Source: Turbatrix aceti
Lineage: Eukaryota; Nematoda; Chromadorea; Rhabditida; Panagrolaimidae
Direction of reading: 5' to 3'
NCBI GenBank assembly: GCA_963969345.1
Contig: OZ017766.1
Span: 558,001 to 622,000, forward strand
DNA: 64,000 nucleotides
The notes under the pieces were generated by a model, which worked only from the letters and a program-made list of their open reading frames with translations, was not told where the DNA came from and made no database searches. Shown here piece by piece: positions 50,870 to 64,000 of the stretch. The number at the start of each line of letters is the position of its first letter. The first letter of the stretch is position 1. The translations under genes and the position numbers were made by a program.

Positions 50870-53800
50870 TCATGTCCCGTTAACAATCGAACTTGTGACG
50901 TCGTCATCGGTCGTGACTTCTTCACAGTCACCCAGCGGCGCTATCGTCGCCGTCGTTGACGATTCAGTAGACCCTAGAGTTGCGAGTTTGTTAATGGCGG
51001 CCGTTTTCGAAGGGGACACACATCCACTGCCCGTGCTGGAGCTCACAATCGGTGACTTTGCACCCGGAGCTGGTTCCTCGCCTGGAGCAGATCTGGCAGA
51101 ATCGGGTTCGTCCGGAATGCGGGCAAGATACCACTGACGGTTTTCTTCTAGCTGGTCTAGGACGTGTTGCGCGTCGGGATAAACGAGGTCTGCCCAGGTC
51201 TCAAAGAGGGGATGAACGATGTAGTCGATGAAGCCGACCTACAAAAAATTAATTAAATTTAAAAATATAAAGAAATATCGTTACCTGAGATTTTTCAATT
51301 GTGACATTTCCTCGATCGCACATAGGACTGACTTCAAGACCTTGTTCTTTTTCCTTGTCCCCTTGCCGCCAGTATTCCTCAAGAATTCGCTCATTCCACG
51401 ATCTATAGAGCTCAATAGGCTTTGTTGGATTTGACAGATCCGCTAAGTGGATCATTGATTGCAGAACCTGAAAAAGTTCATTAAACACATCAATTGAAAA
51501 ATAGTCAACAACTAACCTGTATACGATCAGTATACTTATCCAGCATGACAACAGATGAACTCGAAACTTTCTTTGCCTCAACCATAGTTTTTAGGTCAGC
51601 AAGCAGTGACATGTGCTTGCTCATGTCCGTTGCAAGTACCATTTCGATGGTTGTCTTCCGAAATGCCTGTCTCTGCTTTCGACTCCATGAAGAGAGAAAA
51701 TCACAGTGATGCTCTTGGAGAAGCTTGAATGCCACGGCAAGGTGGTGTTGTTCGAGTACACTTTCATCGTTGTACATTATGGCAAGTTCAGAATCTAAAT
51801 AAACAAAAAAGTTTAACTTAGCAAAAAAATATGATTACTTGAATTAATGAGGTACTGATTGGTAAAACCTGGATGATCTACATCGTGAATGGCAGATGCA
51901 AACAGAGCGGCAAGACATTCTAAGGGAGTAAATACATTCTGAAAAAATCGATAGATTACTCATAAGTAGAGAAAATGCTTCTTGATATTTTAAAAATCAT
52001 GGTGTTCAAATGCAGTGATTTAAAAAATTTAGAAAAATAAAAGAAAAATGTGAATCTACGATTTTAAGAATTAAAAAACAACTCGAATAAAAAAATTTGC
52101 GCATCAAAAAACGAAATCAACTCACAGAAAGAGCGGGAGAACTGAGCAATACGTGCATAGATTGAGCAACATCGGCGGCGTGAATTTGGTTGTGATAGGG
52201 ATTATCACGGTAGTGGTGTTCGAGGTGCAACAAATACGTAATAAGCGTGTTTGGTGTTATATCAAAGTGCTTGATGAGTCCTCGTTCTTGGAGAATCGTA
52301 TACGTTACGGCTGTCAAGGAGTGGCTTTTGCTTAGTTGATGGATTTTGAAGATATTTGGTCCCCAGTCGTTGAGCTGAAGCAGTTTGAATTAAAATAATA
52401 TGTATCAGTTAGGTTAGGTTTGCCTTTTTTACGTCGAGTGTACAGTACTACATGCAGTTGATCACACTCTTTGACAACATTTTTTTGCACACAATTTTGC
52501 ACGTTATTTATTCATGTTTGATTTTAGAAATTAAATAAATAAATTTTTAAGCAAACTTGTAAAAAAATTTAATTTTAAGAAAGTGAATTTAACAAAACTT
52601 TTCATTTGAAAAACTAATAAAAAATTATTATATTCTTTTCTGGTCCTTTAAAAAAATATGTTTTTGCCCTTTCATGCTTTGTTAAAAAACCAATAAAAAA
52701 TTGGCGATTAACCAAAAAACGACAATCCCTCTGACTAGAAACATGGAGCGCGCTGGACATCAGCATCAGCCTAATTGCCGCTTTGTTACGGCTGCTGTCC
52801 CGCGTGACTTATCGAAAAAAGAGCAGTCAATTAAAAGATCAAAAACGTATCTTCTCCATCTCTGCGCCATTACTTAATTTGCAAAAAAATGATTGCATTA
52901 ATTAGCACCATTAATGCGGCAATTAACTATAAAACTTGCAAACCGCTGTAAAAAATTTATCGCGGTATCGTAAACCTTCCAAATAGTTTAAATTTGTTGA
53001 TTCTTCTTCCTTCTGCCTAAAATATGATTCAATAAACAAAAGAACAACCGGGGGTAATGTCAGAGACCATTTCCGGTGACTAATTTACTCTGATGCGTGC
53101 GCGAGCGTGCAAGCGCAGCAGCAGACTGCCACGAGCCTTTGCCCGAGTCTGTAACCGATACCGCCGCCAATGCTACTAATGACGACGCCGTCATCGGAGA
53201 TGATTACCGCGTGCACAAAAGGTTTTTTAATGACACGACGACCGGAAATAGTCTTTAAGGTGATCTTTTTACAACACACAAAAAATTGTACTTTTTTTAT
53301 CTCACTCTTCTTATTGCGTACGAGCGTATCAATTAATTACACATTAATTAGTTGCACATGAACAAAGAAAAAATATGAATGTAATAATTCAAAAACTGAA
53401 ACAATTTTTTGCTTGTAGTAACAAAGTAAGGTTCTTTTGTTTCGTAAAATAAAAAAAATTAATTGAAAAACATGAACGTCAGATTTTCGATTTTTTTCTA
53501 AATTTTTAGATTTGGTCATTTCATATTTTTTTATTTCAATTCAACTGTTTAAAAAAATATAAAAAACCCACTCGTTGCATGTATACAGCAATTTCCTTGT
53601 AGCACTCGACGCCGTATTCTGGGGGTGCTCCGTGCGTGGTGGCACGTAGCTTTCTTACCCCACTGATCTTTGACATCGCAGCTGTCTTGGCCTTGTTGAA
53701 GAGAGACATGTTCGGACTCGCGCATGACGACGTGCTTGGATCGGATGAATAAGCCTGCAAGAGGATAACCATGGTACTAGTATTACTGGCAGCCACCGGT

Positions 53801-56800
53801 TGTAGAAGGGGAAGTGATTGCGGTAGTGGTGGTAGTGTCATGTGAACAAAAATTACAGACCGAGAGTAGGAAGGACCAATGAATTATGTATACTTTTTTT
53901 TTCAATTTGTTCGCGCTCTTTCTTTTTTTCAACACCCCCAGTGTGTGTAATGTGTATCAATTTTGGTCGACTTCGGGTATTTTTTTCGTTTTCAAACCCC
54001 CCGGACCAATTTTTTTTGGCCCAAGTCCCAACAACGCACGTCTGATGTTGGTCTGGCCTGAACTGATTATGATCAATCATGGATCCCCGAACAAAATTTT
54101 TTATCATTCATCTGTCAAAAACAACGTGGTGTTGATCGCCTGGCGCCAGGACAAAACCACATTGATCGCCGTCGTCATCACTTTGGGTCCTGTCTCATCC
54201 TTCTGCTTTTGCATGTTAAATGAACACGTAAACAAAAAACACAATAAGAGATCAGAAAATAAAAGAGAAAAAAGAGGGTCAAAATTGGTAATTTGTAATA
54301 AAAAAAAACGTAAAAAAAATGTCGCATATTTTTTGGTTGTGATTAATGATTGGTTTCAGAACGAAAAAATTAATGCGGCGCCAAGTTGGCCAATAAAATT
54401 TTTTATTGCGAAATTTTTTCATTTAGACTGTATTTATTTTTGCAATATCAAATTTTTTATTTCAAATTCAAAATTTTAACTAAAACTTTCAAAAATAAAA
54501 AAAACACTTTTCAGAAATTCTCAAAAACTTGCTCAAAAGAGTTAAAACAAAAAATACATATCTCAGTTCACCGAAAAAAGAATCCTTTGTCCTGTTTTAG
54601 TAATTTGGTTCCAATACATCAGCATCTCGCGTGTTTTCCAGTAAGAAAAAATATTCTTAAAAAAATCAAAGTTCGAAAACCGGCCACAATCCACGCAAAA
54701 TGCATGTTGCCTGTAATGTTTCTTCCGCGTGTGCGTACTTCTTGTTGTTCTTGCCATCATCGTCTTACAAAAATCGTAAAATGTTGGGCTAAAAAATTTG
54801 AACAAGGTGTTTGAAAAATAATTTTGAACATGATTTTGAAAAGGAGAGCCAACCGGTTGGTTGGTTGGTTTGTGATATTGATATCAGTAGCGTGCGCCAG
54901 TCAATAACTGACCATAATTTGTGTAATTAGCGTCTCGGATGCATCATGCACGAAACGTGGATGATTTGTTCTCGTGACAGCAAGTTTGTAAACTCGAAAA
55001 AAATGTGTTATCATGCTGCGTTTTACAAGGAGGGACAGATCATGGCAGGCAGACCGACAAGCACACGTGATTTTTTTTTTTTGTTTTTTTTTCACCCCTC
55101 TGTCTTCGACAAAACAGCTCTTGCTTTTTTGTTTTGTCGAAGACTATTTATTCTTGTACATTGTACAAGAATAAATAAATGCTGCTTGACAGAGCGTGAT
55201 GGCAAAAATCTTGGCAAATTGGGGTGAATGCCAAGAAGGAAAAGCCGAAAACACTTGACACTTGACTGATGAAAAAAAACAAATAAAGTCTGCTGTCTAC
55301 AAATTTAATAATGAAAAAAAAAACGTTTTTCTAGTCTTGCAGACCGTGCAGCACTACGTGTACTATGTGGAACATTATGGACATAAAAAATTTGTACATA
55401 AACAACAACCGATAAGAAATAACAATTTTTACTTTGCTCAAGGGAAATCATGGAAACAATTGTATTTATAAAAATATAAACGAATAAAAATTTTGCAGTT
55501 TTTGCGTCACATGTCACTTCTTAATTCTAACCAAAAAACGTTAAAAAACAATTACAGAACAACGTAACTTTTTTAGGTGACACAAAAAAATCTGGAAATC
55601 GTGCAACAATGTTAGAAATCGCCGCACAATTGTTTTTGTTTTTTGAACAATTGTTTTTTGACACCAATATACTGTAGAAACGGAATAAAAAATTGAAAAA
55701 AGTCACGGGATCATGAAAAAATGCAAATCCGCAACAAACCTCCTGTAATATTTTGATGTCCTTGTCGTTCACCTCATCGTCATCCTTGTCCATGTAGGTG
55801 TTGATGAGAAACTTGGACACCTGTACACCTGATTTACTCGATTCGGCAAAATGTGATAACTCTTTGTTGAGCAGTTTGCGGAACTGAAAAAAAAATTTTT
55901 TTAATAAGATCTTCACCAAAAATAATTGCAGAATTTTGCACTTTTAGGCCCTACTTTTTTTCACGCAGTGCAAAAAGTGTCAAAGTCACGTTTTTCTTTT
56001 TGTAACGGCACGCGAACAAATAAATAAATGTAGGTCAAAAAAAGAAAAGTAAATTTTGTGGTAGTACGGTTACAACGGGCACCTACCGATACCCCCTTTA
56101 CTTTTTTCCTGTAAAGTCCTTCCCCCTCTTCGGCGTCAGGCCGAGTGTAATGAAAAGTGAAAATCGGATCAAAGCGCCTCACTTTCGTCAAAATGCGCTT
56201 CATGTGACCATATTCCCTTAAAAGGGCTGAAGCGAATCCAAATCCATATCACCGTTCTAATTTTTCTGCACTCAGCATGCCAAAAGGCAGTTAAAAGTGC
56301 GAAATGCATCCAAATCAGCTTTTTTTAGAGTCAAATTTCTAATCGATTCTTCGATTTTTTCTCCATGTACGGAAAAGTGACACCTTTTTTCATCTCATCT
56401 AAAAAAAGATGTTTATTTTTCTGAATTGTATTCATCTATTGAAACGTTGTAGGAATAAAAACATGGTCCCAGAATTATTATTGTTAGCGTAAGCAACATC
56501 ATCTTATTCTTCTGTGGTGACTTTAACGAATGCGATTTTCAACTTTATAGAACTACATGGGGAGGAAAGCTTGAAAAAAAACAAATTTTTTAACAGTAAT
56601 TAATACGATATTTTTGATTATTGTTTAAAAAGAAATTTTTAACAATAATAAAATCTAACGTATATAAATTTAATGTTAGTAGATTAAAAAACTTAAAAAA
56701 TTTAGAATGTCGGTCACATGTAATCACAGAAAAATCGAGACTTGAGGCCGGCGCTCTGGTTTGGTCGGGTCCACCAAGACTTAGAAAAAAGATACTTCCG

Positions 56801-59800
56801 GTGCGATGATCACGAAGAACAAAAAAATGAAACCCGTTAAACCATTTTTTCTAAACGATTCTACTTCCGATTTAATTTTGAAATTGCAGTATTTTTTCAT
56901 CTGCTTACCTTGCTACTAGCCATCTCGCTGACAGACCGATGTATCTGTATAGTTTCGAGTTGTTCAAGGCACCAATCAAGTTCTTCAAGCGTTTCCTGGG
57001 CACACTGCAATACAGGTTCCGGTAGCGGTGTACTGTGCAATTGTGGACGCCGCTGGTTTGCCTGCTGTGTTCGATACTTTTCATCACCCGGCTGGGGGGG
57101 AAGGTTGGCAATTGAAATCAAATTGCTGCGCACATTGCGCAGACTGGCAAGTAATTGAGCAAACGGTGTGACTATCAAGTCATCGCCATGTCTGAAACCA
57201 AGGGAGAGCATGAAATAAATGAACGAAAGGTAATGAGCAGAAAAAACACAAAACAATAACATTCAAGTCCCCGTTTTTCACTTTTTTTGGGTGAGAGAAG
57301 TAAGTCATAATGAATTCGACTGCTACAACACCGGTCTTTCTCCATCACATCTCGTTGTCCCGTCAATCTCTAGATTTTTCTTTTTCCTTTTTTTGAAAAA
57401 AAATAAATTGTTTAGTTTATGCTATATAATTTGTTTTCAAACACCAGCCAAAAAAGGGAGAGTGTTTTATTTCATTGTTCCGTTCGGCTTATGTTAGTCG
57501 CTAATGATTTTTGTTCCCAAGGATGAATGCCTTCTAAAAAGTTCCAAATAGAACTTCCAAATTATTCCAAAATTTTTATTCAGAAACAACAAATTGTTTG
57601 CATTTGACAAACAAAAATGTGAAGTTTTATTCAAAAAAAATATTTTTTATTTAAAAAAAACTACCCCAAAAAAAGCAAAATCTCATCACGAAACACCAGC
57701 TGAAAGGGTGAGATGAATTTTAATTTAACTCCAACCCGTCATTACAAAAATCTATATTATTATTACTTCATATTGGCGTTTTAAGCATCAATAAGCAAGC
57801 AAAGCATAAACGATTACGATGTTTTCCTATTACTACATTCATTTCATTTTTTTCTGGCCCGATACACAAAAAAAATTTTCAACATAAAGTTTGCGTTTTC
57901 ACTGAACGTAAAACACTTTTTTTCTCAATTGATAGAATAAATTACTTTTTAACTTATTGTTGAGCTTTTGAATCCCAAACAAGCACAAAACCATGTATAT
58001 TTGCCGCAAACAAAATTTGATAGCTTTCCTCGTTCAATGATACTCCCTACACGGCTCAAGTGTATTTGGGTAAATGACACACGAGTATCAAGCAGAAAGG
58101 AGCAAGGATTATTGCGGATTGATTTTTGTCAGTGAAAAAATAATAAGAAAAACATTTTCTCTTTGATATGGTAAATATTTTCATTTTGGCACAAAATGAG
58201 TTTTAAACAAAAAAATTTTTTTCAACAAAAAATTCAAAACTTAGATCAATTTCGACGCTTGTTCCAAATTATTTTTGTAAAAAAATTCTTACTTACATTA
58301 GTACAAAAAATATATACGCATTTAATTCAAATTCGCATTGCTTTACTGTCGAACAGGTAAGACCATCTGACAACTGTTTATTCTTCTCCATCCCTTATCC
58401 ATCCCTTTATCTGTTCGCATAATGGCGATTTACACATTCAGATTATAGTACGTCTTATCTAGATCTCTGCCGTACCCGAAATTAAAAAAAAACAGATAAC
58501 AAAAAAGACAATATCCTTTGTGACATTTTTGTGGATAATCAGTCGTGACTCAACCAATTACACCTTCAGACAAAAAGACAAAAGCCGTCTTTAGAAATAT
58601 TAAATCCGCTTAACATCGTATTCGGAACGAAAAAATGTACAATGAAAAGATTCGAAATCAATAACCTGTGAGAAATTTTGCGTTCACACGACGATCCAAA
58701 TGCCCATTTAAAAGCAGCCAGCTTCTTTGCGTTCATCATTTGGTCACACAACAACAGCCGTAGCAAAACATATGATAAAATATTTTTTACAGGTCTTCAG
58801 TCACCAAAATCGGTGTTGGAAATCGTGTAGACTTGAATCATTCAAAAACCATCAGCACATTCACAACAGAGAAGAAATATATTTTGCTATTTCACTATTT
58901 TTTTCTTTCAACCTTTTGTTTCGCTCCTGGCCTACAACGACATCTAGGGAAGAGAAGAGATTGAAATGGTGAGTATTCCTTCCGCCTTGCTTGAGCCAAC
59001 AACAACGGCAGTAAAGACGACGACGACGTTGAACGACGAAGCAAGACCACAAGCTTGAGTGAAGCCCGGCCTTCACAAACGACAAAAAAGGAGAAGGAAA
59101 AAGGAAAAGACGATGGGGGATGGAGATGGGGGGTTGGACTCCTTGTTGTCTCTCTCGCGTTTTTCGTTGTCGTCAGTCCGGGGGTTGATATGCTTTACAT
59201 TTTTTCGGGAGCGTATACAATCCTCGTTGGTGCGCTAGCGGCCAGCGTACCATGTGTATGTACCCTTCTTGCTTTGGTGCTGGTTGGTTTGCCTGTGGTC
59301 GTAGTGCCTCAGTCCCAGTAACAGCTATCATATCGTTTTTGTTGGTTTTTGTTTTTGTGTCCTTTTCATTTCATGTACAAGTACTCTCGCACCCTTTCGC
59401 TCACATTTCTGCCTGCCTGCCTGTTTGCTAGCTTGGTTGCTCACTCTACGTTCGTTTAAGTGTTCTTAAAGAAAAATAAAGAACAAATGGCAAAAAAAAT
59501 CAGATCACAGGCATTTGAAACGGTGTAAAAGTCAAAAACGAACTTTCTATAAACAACAGTAAATATATGACAATTAATCAAAAGACATTTACAAATTGCC
59601 TTTGTTGATTTATTTATATATTACTTTTTGCATCAAAACTTGCTAAACGGAAAATTAGTATTATGTGATTTCTTTTATTCGGCTCAATAACATTAAAAAT
59701 TAGTTTTTAAGTTTAATTTGGAAAAAGTTTATAAAAAAATTTTTAAATAATATTTCCAAAACTGGGTTTTCTTGCTCATGTTTGTATTCGCTTTTTTGAT

Positions 59801-62800
59801 GAGTTCAGGAGATGAATAAATTAATAATGCCGAGATAGCGTCAGCAAGGTCGTCATTATCCCTCGCTTTCTCCGCGAAAGAACAAAAGAAAAAAATTATG
59901 ACGATAAACCATTTTTTCATTGTGTGTTTGTAAACACAAAATTTGACCGATGCGTACGTCATCTGCCCGCCTGCCAGTAATGACAGTGAAGATTGTCTAA
60001 AGCTTTTTTGAAAAGTCAATAAATGTGCAAAAAAAAACACAACTAATTGCCCCCCACCCAGCATGTAACGTTGTGGCGCTAACAACTGTCTTATGATGTA
60101 AAGAAACACAAAATCATTTTTACTTTACTTTATTGTTTTTATTGAAAAATAAAAAAATTATGGTGCATGAAAAAAAATAAAAACTAAAACCTCACACATA
60201 AAAAAAAATTTATAATTTCGTTTTTTTTTCTTTCTAAAAAAATTAAATTTGAAAAAAATATCAAAATGGAATATGCAATTTAAAATCCAGTATATGATTT
60301 AAAAACAAATTCTGGCACGCTTTGTACAATTTTTCATAACAAAAAAATTTACAAACATGCAGAGTAGGGTCGACTAATCAAAAATAAAACATGTAAAAAA
60401 TATAATTTATAAAACTGTTTTTTTCTGCACTGCAGGTGATGAGGAACGGCTTGCTTCAGAAATTACGCCATATAGCTTCCAGCATTCATAAAGCTCCATA
60501 TTTCCATTATTTGTTTTGGTATTTTTCATGTCCCCCCCACACACGTCACACATTCGCTCCGAGACATCCATTTCCTCACATTTTTGTCTACAGAATAGTT
60601 TGTTCTAACAAATAAAAAATAATTTGAAATAAAAAAGCCAAGACAACCAATTGTGATATCTGTCTCCATTGTTTTGGAGATCATTCCCACGAGGCATACA
60701 TCCACCGCGAACCCTCTATGCCTTAGGCACGGTGGCAAGGAGAAGAAGGGATACGCATGCACGCTCCCTTGGAATGATAGCGTCACGCTTCATACCCCTG
60801 CCGTCGCTTAGTTCCCTCTTAGTTGGTCTCCGGAGAACAATCTATTCCCGTGCAAACAGTAAAATATTCAACACACAAAAATTGATATGCAGAAAAAAGT
60901 GGGCTAGGCTTGTTTTTTTTCTTTGTCAAATAATTTTTCAGAAGCGGTTTTTTATTGTTAATGAAAAATTAATTTTTACATCTATAAACGAATTTGAGCA
61001 AAACTGGCGCGTTGCCATCAAAATCGGACTAATCAAATAAGTTTCCATAAAAAAAACAAACGCTGGCACCAAAAAATTAAGTTTGAAAGAAATTGCAAAT
61101 TTGATCAGGCATCTCCATTTTTTGTAACAGCGTGGCGCTGATGTCTATTGCAGCTCTGACCGTGACTATGATCACCCTCCCATGCTCCTTCGGTACAGAC
61201 GCTTGTCAAGGGGCCCGCAGTGGCATTGCGTGTTTGAGACCATGAATGGCACCGACAAAATGAACAGCATTATTTTAACTACAACACAACAGCATCACAA
61301 CAACAAAAGGAAAAAATAGAAGAACACTGGAAGAAAATGCACCGATGAGATATTGAAATGTACCCTCATTTGTGCTTTAAAAAAATTAAGTTGCCCCAAT
61401 TCAGGGGGACTGGGGCACATGTGAGTGGGGAATCATGAACAGAACTGAATTTAAAAAATAATTTTGTCATTTTTCTGTCGTGAGTTATTGATTTTATGCA
61501 ATTTTTAAGAACACCGAAAACATTCAAAAAATATCAAATTTTTAAAGCATAATTTTTTTGTTTGGTTTCACTTACTGAGGATCGGTTGACGTGACACTTG
61601 ATGCGCGTGATACAGGTCGGCAACCGGACGTTGGAAATGCTTCGCGTTCATCTGCACGATACAGAAAGGATTCCCGCCTCGCGTGTGGTGCCACATTCAG
61701 GTGGTGCAGAAAGTGTCCAGTCGAAGACGATGACGGTAGGTTGCCAGCTGCATCACCGGTAGATGACGTCGTAGAACCCGTTAGCTGTGTATTACCCGCA
61801 GATGATCCAATAATAGGAATTGCCGATGATGTACTAAAATTAGAAACATTCCGTCGAAGAATACCAAATGATACTGTTCTTTTCTTTGATGCAGGTGCGG
61901 AGGGAGGAGGTGGGGTGCGTTGTGGAGTAGTAAGATTGTTACCACTACCACCACCTCTACCTGCCATCGCACTCTCTCTCCAGGACAAATAATTATTTTA
62001 ACAAAAATGTTTTTGGTAAAAAAATGTTTTTCTCTTTGGCCAACTTTGAAGATGACAGAGATGAAGCCGACGACAACAACGACGCCGTGCAATGTGTGAA
62101 TGAATTGGCAGCGATGATGCCGGGAGAACAAGAAGGCACCAAAAAAAACGCCTTTTTTGACTGACAGTCAGTCAACTGACGGGTGAATGGTCGCGTGGAG
62201 GTCGGAAGCGAATCAACAGACTTTTGAGACGAAGAAAAGACAGATTTTGCTAGTCCAGAAAAAAATTGATAATAATACGGGAAAATGGGTTGTCCCAAAG
62301 TCGCTAAACCAGAAAAAAAGTAAAATAAATCAGCCACCAACTAAATAAAGTAGTAGTAATAAGAATTGCTACACCGAAGACATACAACACGTAAAATTTA
62401 TTTATTAATAATAGGAAAAAATATTATGACGATGAGAAGAGAGTTAGGATCTTCGGAGCTTTTTCTCTCTCGCCTTTGATGACAACAACCGCGCCAACCA
62501 GCGGCTATAGAGCTCTCACACTCTCCTCCGTACTCTTTGGGAGAGGACGACGACGACGACAACGAGGAGGACGGAATACAGCGGAGGAGGAGGAGGATGG
62601 GAGGGAGGAGGCCGCACCACACCCGCGGTCGTGCGGCCGCCGCTGGCGGTGGTGATGGTGGTGGTGGTTTTGCTGCTGGTGGCAGGGCTTTGTTCAAGAC
62701 ACGACGTATAACAACGTCAAGGCTTTTTTGCTCCGCAACAAAAAGGGGGGCCAAGGCGCCTGACAAGGAAGGATGAAGCCGTTGTGCCACACTTTCACTT

Positions 62801-63923
62801 GCTTTTCATTTTTTTGACGAACAAGCTGGCGAGCGGGGATTGATAGAGCAAGGGGCGCACAGAGTGTGTCGCCCGTGGCCCGTGCCCATGGCCGTGGCAG
62901 CCTTGGCTACGTCTTGTTAGCCAAAGGGAAGGGTAATACGGCATGCAGAACGAGAAAAAGTAAGAGACGCACAATCAATCTCTGGGAACCACCACATACA
63001 CGCACTTTTTTGAACACACTAACAAGTAAGATGTCCATTTTTTTATTTTTGTTGCCGTCTTTCTTTTCCACTGGTAAGTAAAGTGAATTTGAAATTTTTT
63101 TTTCTTCTCTCTGGCAGCACAAACCAAACCACCACCACCACCACCAACCCGGGTAATTTTTTTCTGTTCCACACGTTTGGTAAGATACCATTACGGCGGG
63201 TTCTATTACTAAACATAAGCACACACGGACTCGCGTGTCGCAGTTTTTTTCATTCACGAATTCTTTCATACTTGGGCGGTCAAGCAAGGTACAAAACACA
63301 CTTATTAGCGCTAAGTGTGAAACTAAAGCACATTAAGCTCATTGAAGTCCTTTCCTCATCAAATGCCGTTTTTTTCACCCCTGAGGGGTACTCGTGGTCT
63401 TTTAGGCCGTCTGCGCACGCATATGAGAACTTTTTTGAAAGCATGAATTTGTTTTTTGAATTTGAAATGTAAAAACAAGATTTTTTACGCACAATCAAAA
63501 AAAAATTTATTTTGTAAAAAAATTTGTACAAATAAAAATTAATATTTTATAAAACTTTGAATTTTGAAAAATGAATACGTTAGAACTATGTTTTTGGAAG
63601 ATCGGAAACGTAACTGTTTTAATTTGAAGTCAAAATAAAATAAACTCACGGACAACATTAAACCAAAATCAAATTTATCTTTATCCAAGCCTGTATCAGG
63701 AATTTTACGATAACAAACGCAAGACCCATAAGTAAAGTTTTTTACCCAAAAAAATGATTTTTACAAACATAGCTGATGCTTACCGTTTTCCTGGAACAAA
63801 CCATACAGTATGCCTTCGTGGACCTGGACGGACGGTAGTGGTAGACGTAGACATTGGCGTCGGAGGAGGCACAACCTGCAGGTGATCTCCAAGATGGAAA
63901 TGCATATCCTCATCGACAAACAT
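50870..63923 (-). CDS. pde-4: cAMP-specific phosphodiesterase PDE4, long form (UCR1-UCR2-catalytic)
   Basis: Ten exons in phase: 63923-63784, 61977-61576, 57191-56909, 55883-55740, 53754-53572, 52374-52126, 51938-51839, 51794-51517, 51467-51285, 51238-50870; 776 residues. A Ser/Pro-rich N-terminus leads to UCR1 with [12 protein letters not shown] (PKA-type RRES site) and [23 protein letters not shown]2 has [29 protein letters not shown] and [19 protein letters not shown]. The catalytic domain starts [14 protein letters not shown], with metal-binding [14 protein letters not shown] and [57 protein letters not shown] and the C-terminal [20 protein letters not shown]. It hydrolyses cAMP. Exon 2 has two possible acceptors of equal phase (61978 or 61834); exon 1 may be one of several alternative first exons. 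Confidence 0.92.
52375..53571 (-). other. pde-4 intron 5
   Basis: AT-rich 1.2 kb. 53085-53279 (minus) is a 64-codon frame, denser in GC than its surroundings ([20 protein letters not shown] and following). It has no recognisable domain and no good donor. It could be a cryptic or alternative first exon, but I cannot support it. Confidence 0.3.
53755..55739 (-). other. pde-4 intron 4
   Basis: AT-rich 2 kb, no recognisable exon. It holds two strong hairpins at 55098-55180 (separate entry) and long T runs. Confidence 0.5.
55098..55180. repeat. Two adjacent short hairpins in a pde-4 intron
   Basis: tcttcgacaaaac ... gttttgtcgaaga (55101-55143) with a 15-base loop, followed by atttattcttgtaca-t-tgtacaagaataaat (55147-55177), a perfect 15-bp-arm palindrome. 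Flanks ctgt / gacag may extend an outer pairing. Confidence 0.85.
55884..56908 (-). other. pde-4 intron 3
   Basis: 1 kb, AT-rich, no exon or mobile element recognised. Confidence 0.5.
57192..61575 (-). other. pde-4 intron 2
   Basis: 4.4 kb, AT-rich, without recognisable exons. 58970-59330 is locally GC-richer, with a hydrophobic frame (plus strand) I regard as chance. A short ttactttactttattg at 60120 resembles a LINE tail. No large transposons are visible, in contrast to 18-50 kb. Confidence 0.5.
61978..63783 (-). other. pde-4 intron 1
   Basis: 1.8 kb. 62520-62760 is GC-rich with trinucleotide runs (gacgacgacgacgacaacg, gaggaggagg, ggtggtgatggtggtggtgg) and codes low-complexity frames on both strands. 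It could be a promoter/first-exon region of a shorter isoform, but no frame ends in a usable donor that I could confirm. 63125-63145 has an accaccacc run. Confidence 0.4.
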
Positions 63924-64000
63924 AGTTCTTTTGACACAACCAACACAAGCAGCAATATAAATATTTATGTTGGATGTACCTTGGTGTGATCGCGAGGACG

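Noticed and set aside
59055..59321. Hydrophobic 88-codon plus-strand ORF
   Set aside because: No ATG context, no splice partners and no homology; lies antisense within a pde-4 intron.
62398..62790. 130-codon Pro/Ser/Ala-rich minus-strand frame in pde-4 intron 1
   Set aside because: Produced by trinucleotide runs; both strands are open and no donor leads in frame to pde-4 exon 2.

Overview
The window is nuclear DNA of a nematode, most likely a chromadorean; I cannot name the genus. The evidence is protein content: a troponin C of the TNC-2 type, an ACT1-like adaptor with death and SEFIR domains, an Srsx-class chemoreceptor, a ZP cuticlin-like protein, a DEG-3/ACR-type ligand-gated channel subunit and a long-form PDE-4. 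Many introns are only 45-60 bp, with T-rich 3' sites ending tttcag or ttttag. Several genes have such an acceptor just upstream of the start codon, as expected for spliced-leader trans-splicing. A degenerate TTAGGC-like tract fits the nematode telomere repeat. I built all gene models by hand from open frames, splice sites and phase; there is no transcript evidence.

Layout. 3.0-10.7 kb is a compact gene block: an ACT1-like adaptor (-) divergent from ribosomal protein eS12 (+), which converges on troponin C (-); then a lysine-rich nucleolar-type protein (+, Fyv7/TAP26-like) and a ZP-domain membrane protein (+). 11.5-18.6 kb holds two AP-2 transcription factor paralogues (+) with a Cys-loop channel subunit (-) between them. 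18.6-31 kb is mostly nested transposons around a two-exon p50RhoGAP orthologue whose single intron has grown to 2.2 kb. 31-36.5 kb carries a KChIP-like calcium sensor with a 2.9-kb transposon-filled intron. A single-pass membrane protein of unknown family (-) follows, then a frameshifted srsx chemoreceptor with a relic copy, then a small multi-pass membrane protein (-). 46.6-49.9 kb is a UDP-glucuronosyltransferase (-) with a 1.57-kb hairpin transposon inside one intron. 50.9-63.9 kb is one gene, pde-4 (-), in at least ten exons.

The most unusual content is mobile DNA. (i) Several hAT-like non-autonomous families, two with perfect 8-bp target duplications, have ends built of irregularly iterated short palindromic words, a different word in each family. 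(ii) TTAA-flanked and TA-flanked foldback elements with arms of about 640 bp lie in introns of rga-1 and the UGT gene, where they would be transcribed as long hairpins. (iii) One TTAA element carries a near-identical copy of part of the srsx terminal exon. (iv) Two solo LTRs have perfect 5-bp target duplications. (v) Two unrelated TA-targeting elements have inserted into the TTAA at the end of a TTAA element. I found no convincing tRNA, rRNA or CRISPR features.
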